Below are positions 57,312 through 64,000 of a stretch of DNA of 64,000 nucleotides, piece after piece. The notes beneath the pieces were generated by a model. That model was not told the origin of the DNA and searched no databases. It saw only the letters and a list, made by a program, of their open reading frames with translations. This DNA comes from CAYNWT01 sp964450955. GTDB taxonomy: Bacteria > Planctomycetota > Planctomycetia > Planctomycetales > Planctomycetaceae. A program made the position numbers and the translations under genes. Position 1 is the stretch's first letter. Every line of letters starts with the position of its first letter. The stretch is taken from positions 6,453 through 70,452 of the forward strand of contig CAYVFI010000036.1 of NCBI GenBank assembly GCA_964450955.1. Direction: 5' to 3'.

Positions 57312-57723
57312 TGTGCGGTCGGGGCGAGCAAAACGGATCCAAGTCTACACAGCATACGTATGTCGTACCGCTGAGCGCAGGTGGAGCCCCGCAAATGCAG
57401 GCTTTTCACGGTTTACTGACGTGTTGCGACGGTTTGCGTTCCATCCGCTACGCCCCGAAGACCGGTAGAATCCCCCTATCCGGAGGCCTTTCTCTTGCAA
57501 TAATTGCCGGCACCACAGCACGAGGTTCTGGTCGATTGTCATCCTTACATACATTTTCAGAACCGGCAGGCCTTGCCGTTGAGTTCTAAATGGCTGCCTG
57601 CAAACGACTTATGGATTTCTTGGGTGCCCGCTGTCGCTTTTGGCGCACCAGTTGCTTTATCTCGTGTCAGATTGATTACGAGGCCGCAAACCTCAACCAG
57701 CACTCACCAGGAAAGGCGATGCA
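57312..57723. other. Intergenic region between divergent operons
   Basis: About 410 nt with promoter-type spacing for two divergent units. No RNA gene, repeat or reliable small gene is seen. Confidence 0.4.
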
Positions 57724-58131
57724 ATGCGAGCAAACATCTCACCACGGACCATTCGAAACATTGTCGCGGCGGACGGCTACATTGACCTGAACATGCCCGA
57801 ACACGCTCTGGCCGAATTGGAATCGATTGACGACGCCGGCTTCTACGAAGCGCCGCGACAGTTCCTGATGGGTCGAGCGTTGAAGATGATGGATCGCCTG
57901 GACGAAGCGATTCGACCGTTGGAAGAAGCCGCTCGCCGCATGCCGTCGCCTTACCGCAAACTTGCCTGGGCCGAACTCACTGAATGCTACCGACACCTGG
58001 GTAGCGAAGAACTGGCTCAGATTGCGGAATCATTGGCAGGTTCTGCCGAACCCGAAGCATCGTTCAAGCTGGTTCTGCCGGAAGTCGAACTCACACTCGA
58101 GTCTCGCGAACAGCAGCTCAACCGTATCTAA
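57724..58131 (+). CDS. Small TPR-like protein
   Basis: 135 aa. Two or more TPR-type helical pairs (residues ~15-50 and 50-85: HALAELESIDDAGFYEAPR, FLMGRALKMMDRLDEAIRPLEEAARRMP). It has no signal peptide, so it is cytoplasmic. TPRs bind partner proteins. The gene stands before a lipoprotein gene in the same direction. No partner can be named. Confidence 0.8.
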   Translation: MRANISPRTIRNIVAADGYIDLNMPEHALAELESIDDAGFYEAPRQFLMGRALKMMDRLDEAIRPLEEAARRMPSPYRKLAWAELTECYRHLGSEELAQIAESLAGSAEPEASFKLVLPEVELTLESREQQLNRI

Positions 58132-58300
58132 TTCCCGGGCGGACATTTCTGCCCCTCACCAACACCAACGACGGATAATGGATACCCAGCCCGTGCGAAC
58201 AAGAGGTTCGCGCACCCGTCATATTCGACTACCGTTGGGACCTCTCCTGAAGTCGCCACTGTTTTTTGTGGCTCGATTCAACTGACACCAAGGCCCTCCT

Positions 58301-59167
58301 GTGTCACTGGAAGATGTCCCCGCTCGTTTATCGCGAGTCTTATACCGCTGTTCTTACCGTTGGATTGTTCAAGCCGCACTCACGTGCGCGATTGCAATTT
58401 CGATTGGTGGATGTGGCACATCAATTCGTCGAAACGCGACCGAACAGCTTTTGCTTTCCGACGCGATCGATCGCAGCGTCGCACAGATTGACTTCAGTCC
58501 GTTGGAAGGACGGAAGGTCTTCTTCGATTCCAAGTACGTCGTGCTGACACCAACTCCCGGTTTCTCAAGCGCCTCCTATATCAACAGCGCGCTACGGCAA
58601 CAGATGTCTGCCGCCGGTTGTAAACTGCAGGACAGCGCAGATGCGGCAGACTATGTTGTCGAAGCCCGCGTTGGAGCAGTCGGAACCGATCTGCACGATG
58701 TCACGTATGGCTTACCCGCCAGCAACGCTCTCAACGCAGCCGCAGCGGTTCTCTCAAACGTTCCAGCGGTGCCCGCCATTCCGGAAATCTCGCTCGCTAA
58801 CCGAAACGATCAATCAGCCGCAGCCAAAATTGCTGTCTTCGCATACCACCGCGAAACGCGCGAACCCGTCTGGCAATCAGGAATCGCCACCGCAAAAAGT
58901 TCCGCCAAAGATACCTGGGTCCTGGGCGCCGGACCAATTCAACGCGGGTCCATTTACAATGGAACGCTGTTCGCCGGCAACCGAATCCGAGTCCCCTTTA
59001 TGGATCGAAAGACAGAACCGACAGAGGACAGCCTGCCGCCTACGTACGCCAAATCGCGTCGTTTCAACGAAGCCGCCGACCTGGAACAGCAGCTCGCAGA
59101 CGCGAAGAAGGCAGCCGAAAGCCCTGCGACCGAAAGCGGCGTTCAGCAAGCCGGCCACAAACAGTAG
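58301..59167 (+). CDS. Lipoprotein of unknown function (DUF6655-like)
   Basis: 288 aa. A lipoprotein signal with lipobox ISIGGC is followed by a domain holding SALRQQMSAAGCKLQDSAD, FSPLEGRKVFFDSKYV and KIAVFAYHRETREPVW. The pattern resembles a planctomycete lipoprotein family (DUF6655). The C-terminal 40 residues are a charged helix. It lies 170 nt after the TPR gene. Role unknown. Confidence 0.78.
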   Translation: MSLEDVPARLSRVLYRCSYRWIVQAALTCAIAISIGGCGTSIRRNATEQLLLSDAIDRSVAQIDFSPLEGRKVFFDSKYVVLTPTPGFSSASYINSALRQQMSAAGCKLQDSADAADYVVEARVGAVGTDLHDVTYGLPASNALNAAAAVLSNVPAVPAIPEISLANRNDQSAAAKIAVFAYHRETREPVWQSGIATAKSSAKDTWVLGAGPIQRGSIYNGTLFAGNRIRVPFMDRKTEPTEDSLPPTYAKSRRFNEAADLEQQLADAKKAAESPATESGVQQAGHKQ

Positions 59168-59262
59168 TTGCTCGCGTGTCTGTGTCTGCCGCGGCAAACG
59201 AATCAGCAGTTGGCCTGAAACAGCCACGCACCATACTGGTGAAGCGCAACGCGTCCGCTACC

Positions 59263-60195
59263 TTAAAAGTCGTCGGTGGAAACGACTTCGCGGCCCATTC
59301 GCGTGATCAGCGCGGCGTATATTTGCACGTCCATGTCTTCACTCAAGGTTCGAACGCTGCCATCGCAAAACGAAATGTTAATACTGGCAGGGTGGAAGCT
59401 AAACGCTTCGTTGTTGTTGGTGGCGTTGATGGCTGTGTTGCCGGGAACCGTAAGTCCGTCCGCGGAGAACGTGTGCAGCGGCACAGAATTGATGTCGTCT
59501 GCCCAACCGGCGCCACGGACGCGGCCATTGCTGACGGGGAAGTTGCCATGGCCAGGGCTGTGTTCAGTCGGACCGCGCTCACCCCTGATCCAGTGGTTGG
59601 GACGCCCGGCACATTCAACCAAAAGAAAAGTCATCGAGGTTCCGTCCAGAATCTCTGCAATTGTGACGGTGTTGTTCCGTTCCAAAGAACCGTTGCCCGC
59701 AAACGGGACTCGGCCTGAGCTAATCGCGATGTCCGCGATGCTTTCAGGTGGAGCGTAATCACCAGGGGCCGCCCACTTGGTGGCGCTTACCGGATCAAGT
59801 TGCAAACCACGGCCAGGCACCGAAGGGCACTTGTACGTCGGGATATGAGTCTTAACGACCTCCTGATTGTCGTCGTGCCGCCACGTTAAATTGAAGTCGT
59901 ACTTCTTGTAGATATTCTTCTGTTCGATATGCGGAAGCAAAAACGCCGCCCAGTTGTGCCGAACCGCGCCCCGAGTGCTGCTGTAAGGGAAGCTACCATG
60001 AGTGTCGTGGTAGTTATGGAACGCGATCGCAACCTGGTGCAGGTTGTTCTTGCACTGAGTCCGCCGCGCGGCTTCCCGCGCCCGTTGAACGGCAGGCAGC
60101 AACAATGCGATAAGGATCGCGATAATTGCAATTACGACCAGGAGTTCAACAAGCGTGAACCCGCGAGAGCGACGAAGTGTTTTGTTGGGTGACAT
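59263..60195 (-). CDS. DUF1559 prepilin-like protein
   Basis: 310 aa. It has a classic prepilin N-terminus: RGFTLVELLVVIAIIAIL at residues ~12-29, giving a G/F cleavage site for a type IV prepilin peptidase. The DUF1559 core follows: CKNNLHQVAIAFHNYHDTHG, then NWAAFLLPHIEQKNIYKKYDF. The C-terminal motif SINISFCDGSVRTLSEDM is typical. Such proteins are pseudopilins, expanded in planctomycetes. It converges with the lipoprotein gene on the other strand. Confidence 0.94.
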   Translation of the reverse strand: MSPNKTLRRSRGFTLVELLVVIAIIAILIALLLPAVQRAREAARRTQCKNNLHQVAIAFHNYHDTHGSFPYSSTRGAVRHNWAAFLLPHIEQKNIYKKYDFNLTWRHDDNQEVVKTHIPTYKCPSVPGRGLQLDPVSATKWAAPGDYAPPESIADIAISSGRVPFAGNGSLERNNTVTIAEILDGTSMTFLLVECAGRPNHWIRGERGPTEHSPGHGNFPVSNGRVRGAGWADDINSVPLHTFSADGLTVPGNTAINATNNNEAFSFHPASINISFCDGSVRTLSEDMDVQIYAALITRMGREVVSTDDF

Positions 60196-60548
60196 TCCGC
60201 GAACCTGAAAAACGCGTGGCTACACCTACATCCCCTCGGGATACGTCTTACTATCACTGTCGACTGATTCTGAACGCAAAAACCAGCCCGATCAACCCAA
60301 ATCTGGACAGGTGTCCCGTTTTGCAGATCCCAACCCACCGTTTCACCCGTGGCCAAAGGCCTGGCCGCCAACCCCCGCAGTAGTGAAACTTCGGAACATG
60401 GGCCGAACATTCCACCTGAATCGAAACCATGCCCGACAATCGTGCCGCCGGCGCATCCGTGTTCCCAAAACCGGGCCCCTGCGGCGAGCGACTAACAACC
60501 GCACCCCCGCTACATCATTGCCGCACCCCGATGCAACGGGACGTTGCC
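60196..60548. other. Intergenic region, no gene seen
   Basis: About 350 nt between the DUF1559 and ProRS genes, both on the minus strand. It must hold the DUF1559 promoter. No repeat or RNA structure stands out. Confidence 0.4.
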
Positions 60549-62054
60549 CTAATAAGCTTTGGCGAAGACTCCGCGCGTTGTGGTTTCCTGGCCCGTGAAA
60601 ATGCACCGGCCAGCAACCGGTTCCTCCGCCAACGGAATACATCGCGCCGTCACCTTCAGCGGCTTCAGCTTTTCTTCAGTCTCCGGACAATCGACGAAGT
60701 GAGCAATCGCGAACCCGCCATGGATTTCCGGCTTATCCGCGTTCTTCGAAGTGAAATACTTTTCAAACTTGTCAAACGATTTGAACTCGCGCGTGTTCTC
60801 CTTCTGCATCGCCAGCGCCTTGTCGAACAACGACTGCTGCATGTCGGCCAATAACTGCGGCAACCTGGCAACAAACTCATCCCGAGGCATACCGCTGGAT
60901 TTCGGTTCCGTCCGCAGGCCAACAAACACGCTACCACTTTCAATATCGCGCGGACCCGCTTCAACACGAATCGGAACACCCCGTTTGACGTGGTACCACT
61001 TCTTCTCACCGCCACGCACGTCGCGGTTGTCAATAAGAACACGAACCGGCTTGCCGTCGTACTGGGTCTGCTCAATCTGCGTCTTCAGTGACTCGCAGTA
61101 TTCCATGACAGACGCTTCGTCGGTGTCCTTTCGAATCACCGGCAAAATAACAACCTGTTTCGGAGCCAACCGCGGCGGCAACACCAGACCATCATCGTCA
61201 CTGTGCGTCATGATAAGCGCGCCGATAAGCCTGGTCGAAACGCCCCACGACGTTGTCCAGGCAAACTGAGTTCCGCCTTCGGCGTCCTGGAAACTAATGT
61301 CCTGAGCCTTCGCAAAGTTCTGGCCAAGGAAGTGTGATGTCCCGGCCTGCAAAGCCTTTCGGTCCTGCATCATGGCCTCGATACACAACGTCATGTTGGC
61401 GCCCGGGAACCGTTCGCCTTCCGTCTTTTCACCCTTGATGACCGGAACCGCCATGTGGTTCTCAACGAAGTCGGCATAGACGTCCAGCATCAGCTTCGTG
61501 TGATCGACCGCTTCCTGTTCTGTCGCATGCGCCGTGTGACCTTCCTGCCAAAGGAACTCGGCCGTCCGTAAAAACAAACGCGTTCGCAATTCCCACCGAA
61601 CCACATTCGCCCACTGATTAATCTTCAGCGGCAAATCCCGGTAAGACTCAATCCACTTCGCAAACGTGGCTCCGATAATAGTCTCACTGGTCGGCCGCAC
61701 GATGAGCGGTTCTTCCAGTTCACCGGCCGGAACCAACCCGCCATCCGGTCCCGGTTCCAGGCGATGATGAGTCACCACCGCGCATTCCTTGGCGAAACCT
61801 TCAACGTGCTCGGCTTCTTTTTCCAGGAAGCTTTTCGGGATGAACAGCGGGAAGTACGCGTTCTCGTGTCCCGTATCCTTAAACATCTTGTCCAGGCCGG
61901 CCTGCATATTCTCCCACAGCCCATAGCCCCACGGCTTGATAACCATACAGCCGCGAACGGGCGAGTTCTCCGCCAGATCGGCCGCCTTGATGACCTGCTG
62001 ATACCACTCCGGATAGTTTTCTTCTCGTGTCGGCTGAATCGCTGTCTTGGCCAT
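60549..62054 (-). CDS. proS: Prolyl-tRNA synthetase
   Basis: 501 aa from the ATG at 62054. ATGs at 62063 and 62066 are alternatives, and the longer frame to 62306 overlaps the next gene and is unlikely. It is a class II synthetase of the archaeal/eukaryotic-like ProRS type, with motif 2 WELRTRLFLRTAEFLWQEGH and motif 1 region YFPLFIPKSFLEKEA. The anticodon-binding domain (LPVIRKDTDEASVMEYCESL, RVLIDNRDVRGGEKKWYHVKRG) is followed by the family-specific C-terminal domain with zinc-type cysteines. It charges tRNA-Pro. It is divergent from the recombinase gene. Confidence 0.96.
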   Translation of the reverse strand: MAKTAIQPTREENYPEWYQQVIKAADLAENSPVRGCMVIKPWGYGLWENMQAGLDKMFKDTGHENAYFPLFIPKSFLEKEAEHVEGFAKECAVVTHHRLEPGPDGGLVPAGELEEPLIVRPTSETIIGATFAKWIESYRDLPLKINQWANVVRWELRTRLFLRTAEFLWQEGHTAHATEQEAVDHTKLMLDVYADFVENHMAVPVIKGEKTEGERFPGANMTLCIEAMMQDRKALQAGTSHFLGQNFAKAQDISFQDAEGGTQFAWTTSWGVSTRLIGALIMTHSDDDGLVLPPRLAPKQVVILPVIRKDTDEASVMEYCESLKTQIEQTQYDGKPVRVLIDNRDVRGGEKKWYHVKRGVPIRVEAGPRDIESGSVFVGLRTEPKSSGMPRDEFVARLPQLLADMQQSLFDKALAMQKENTREFKSFDKFEKYFTSKNADKPEIHGGFAIAHFVDCPETEEKLKPLKVTARCIPLAEEPVAGRCIFTGQETTTRGVFAKAY

Positions 62055-62217
62055 GGTGTCCATCATCGCAAACTTGTGGTGAAGCGCGGATTCTAGGTGA
62101 CACAGGCGAATTCCCAAAGTTCGGTTTGAACAGGGCCCAACCGAACCCATTTCATGGCCCCCGCAAATCCCAAATCTCTTTCCGTCACACCTCTCGTCAG
62201 AATTCAACCCGGTTGAA

Positions 62218-63573
62218 ATGACTGGTACGCTATCCAGGGGCCATGTCCTGATGGAAGCAGTAGCAATGCCAGAGCGAAGTGGATCGACGGTTTCGACATA
62301 TAACAACGGTCAGCCATATCGGCCTGCACGTGGCCAGTTGGCGCCCCGAAAAAACGTGGTGGATCGTTACTCAACAGTCCATCCAATCGTCAGTGGCTTT
62401 CCAACGATCGTCCAGTTTCATAGAGCCTTTGTCAGAGAGCTAAAGATTCGGTGCTACCAGCCAAAGACAATAAAGTCGTATCGAAACATCCTCAGTCGAT
62501 TTCTGAAGTGGTTTGGCAATATGCCCCACAAAGTGTCGCGAGAAGATGTGCGTTGCTACCTCGAAGATCTCGTCGATGGAGGAGCCAAATCTGACTACAT
62601 CAGTCAAAGCCTGGCTGTGATTCGAACAGCGTTTGATAAATTTAACGGTCGACAAGTAACTCTCGGCCTGGCGACGCCCCGCAGGCCCAAACGTGTTCCT
62701 GTTGTGTTAAGTGAAAGCGAAGTTCGTCAGATTCTTCAAGCCGCCAGGAGTCTTAGAGACAAACTGCTTATCGGTCTCATGTACGCGACCGGTATGCGGA
62801 TTAGTGAGGTTACTAAACTGCGCTGGAACGATTTTGATTTTCAGCGTTTGACCGTCAGCATCTGGAACGCAAAGGGGAAATCAGATCGACAGGTAACTTT
62901 GCCACAAAGTTACGCTCCGTTATTGAAAGAACTGGCGTCGCGGTTTGATCCGACAGATTACGTTTTTCCAGGCGAACAAAAATCAGGCCGGTTTCTAAGT
63001 ACACGAACCGGGCAGCGCATTGTCACTCGTACGGTGCAATTGGCTGGTATCTCAAAGCGCATTACCCCTCACAGCTTCAGACACGCCTTCGCGACACACT
63101 TACTGGAACACGGAACCGATATTCGGTTCATCCAAAGGCTGCTGGGACACGTCCGGCTGGAAACGACAACCATCTACGCAAAAGTCGCGGTCCTAAAGCA
63201 GACTGCAGTCACAAGCCCGCTTGATCGAATCGTTGCAGCGCCTGACACCGGTCACACAAATTCAGCTCGTCCATCCCCGGTCGGTCAGATGAGTATTCAC
63301 GTTCGACACGAGACTCGTGAAGTTGCGACTGCCACATTGTCCATCCAAAGCCTCGCTAACGGAGGTTCCCGCGCGGTCATCCTGGACGGCATTCGACTCA
63401 CGGAATCCCGTCCTGGCTGGGTGACAATCGAACTGCCTCACAGTGATAGATGGGCTTCAAGGCTGGAAGCACTGGATCCGGCTTGTCGAGCTCGACTGGA
63501 GTCTCCCGAGTTCTTCGGGCTGCTGCGGCAAGAACTCTCATGCCGTTTTTTAGCCTCTCGGTCTGCCCCGTAG
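62218..63573 (+). CDS. Tyrosine recombinase with C-terminal extension
   Basis: 451 aa. Core-binding domain ~60-150 (FVRELKIRCYQPKTIKSYRN). Catalytic residues are Arg194 in GMRISEV, Lys219 or Lys221, His285/Arg288 in HSFRH, His311 in LLGH and Tyr320 in TTTIYAK. After ~345 comes a ~105-residue extension (HVRHETREVATATLSIQSL, VILDGIRLTESRPGWVTIEL) of a type I believe is shared by planctomycete recombinases. An ATG at 62251 is an alternative start. There is no phage or integron cassette structure around it, only a 10-bp tandem repeat downstream. Confidence 0.92.
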   Translation: MTGTLSRGHVLMEAVAMPERSGSTVSTYNNGQPYRPARGQLAPRKNVVDRYSTVHPIVSGFPTIVQFHRAFVRELKIRCYQPKTIKSYRNILSRFLKWFGNMPHKVSREDVRCYLEDLVDGGAKSDYISQSLAVIRTAFDKFNGRQVTLGLATPRRPKRVPVVLSESEVRQILQAARSLRDKLLIGLMYATGMRISEVTKLRWNDFDFQRLTVSIWNAKGKSDRQVTLPQSYAPLLKELASRFDPTDYVFPGEQKSGRFLSTRTGQRIVTRTVQLAGISKRITPHSFRHAFATHLLEHGTDIRFIQRLLGHVRLETTTIYAKVAVLKQTAVTSPLDRIVAAPDTGHTNSARPSPVGQMSIHVRHETREVATATLSIQSLANGGSRAVILDGIRLTESRPGWVTIELPHSDRWASRLEALDPACRARLESPEFFGLLRQELSCRFLASRSAP

Positions 63574-64000
63574 CTCCCGATAGATAAACCAGCGTCTCAG
63601 TTGTACCGGGCGCTACAAAGTCAACTTAACTCCGCCTCTCTCATTCCTGTACAACCCCTCAGACACCTGCCTTCCAGTATCGTTCGACCGGCTTCAGCCC
63701 GATCCTACCCGATCCAGTCTGATCCAGTCTGATCCAGTCTGATCCTGCCCGATCCTGCCCGATCCTGCCCGATTCAGTCCGATTCAGTCTGATTCAGTCC
63801 GATTCAGTCTGATTCCGTCCGATTCAGTCCGATTCAGTCTTTCGTCCCCTTTGTTTTTGAGGAACCAAGTATTCCGGAAGCCCTACAGCGTCCGGCGTCA
63901 GGCAGGAATCAGTAGCCACTTACCCATTTGCTCGATAAACTAAAGCCCGTACATGGTGTCCTTCGCATTTTCCGACACCTTGTCGAACAATAACCATGTT
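63574..64000. repeat. 14-unit 10-bp tandem repeat downstream of the recombinase
   Basis: From 63701 to 63840 there are 14 units of 10 bp in perfect register, all starting GAT: three of gatccagtct, three of gatcctgccc, then gattcagtcc/gattcagtct variants. The period equals one helical turn. No gene is seen in the rest of the stretch up to the window end. Confidence 0.92.

Noticed and set aside
63701..63840. CRISPR array
   Set aside because: Units are 10 bp with no spacers, and there are no cas genes.
62218..64000. Integron with gene cassettes
   Set aside because: The recombinase lacks the extra integron-integrase motif and no attC-like sites or cassettes follow.

Overview
The window looks like a planctomycete chromosome (Planctomycetota). 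The evidence is three DUF1559 proteins, a CxPxR sulfatase, an S9 peptidase, large secreted proteins starting with the planctomycete 'LExRxLLSA' type N-terminus, ECF sigma factors, a Ser/Thr kinase, a tyrosine recombinase with a lineage-type C-terminal extension, and many palindromic intergenic repeats beside broken REP-associated transposase (RAYT) genes. Three runs of N (two of 10, one of 100) show that this is a scaffold. Two sit in palindromic repeats and one in a 12-bp coding repeat.

Layout. 1-1736: RAYT remnants and repeats. 1737-4729: a NYN nuclease gene coupled to a STAND/NACHT-like NTPase gene, a defence-type pair. 4847-7522: aconitase. 7940-16200: the RNA-repair region. On the minus strand, a near-consensus sigma-54 promoter (12201-12215) precedes a Ro60/TROVE gene, an array of four Y-RNA-like units (9691-10373) and rtcB. 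The activator rtcR is divergent (12360-13946) and is followed by an unassigned 161-aa gene. rtcA lies farther on, in its own unit beyond a TspO gene. 16305-20000: a small zinc protein, an ECF sigma factor, MsrAB and a repeat-rich secreted protein. 20412-25667: kinase, redoxin, zinc protein, sigma factor and a GT87-like membrane enzyme. 26707-31741: SDR, hydantoinase A, SLBB protein and hydantoinase B in one tight operon. 31931-39783: a membrane protein, two DUF1559 proteins, an S9 peptidase, a sulfatase and a secreted protein. 40677-41678: two Hsp20 genes behind a putative sigma-54 promoter with two upstream palindromes. 42083-47287: a giant GH10/PA14/RTX surface protein. 47891-50936: an alcohol dehydrogenase and RecQ. 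51144-57311: a polysaccharide and tetraheme cytochrome operon. 57724-63573: TPR protein, lipoprotein, DUF1559, ProRS and recombinase, followed by a 14-unit 10-bp repeat.

The most interesting system is the RtcR / sigma-54 / Ro60 / Y RNA / RtcB locus. Each Y RNA unit is closed by a stem whose strands carry CGAAUG and CUUGUCG-type sequences, matching the Ro60-binding motif of Y RNAs. Two units contain a nearly complete tRNA in circularly permuted order: the T arm comes first, the acceptor-stem strands are joined by a loop, and the D arm follows, while the Ro-binding stem sits where the anticodon loop would be. This agrees with the known YrlA-type bacterial Y RNAs that mimic tRNA. An array of four units with graded tRNA resemblance, inside one operon with Ro60 and the RNA ligase, deserves experimental follow-up.
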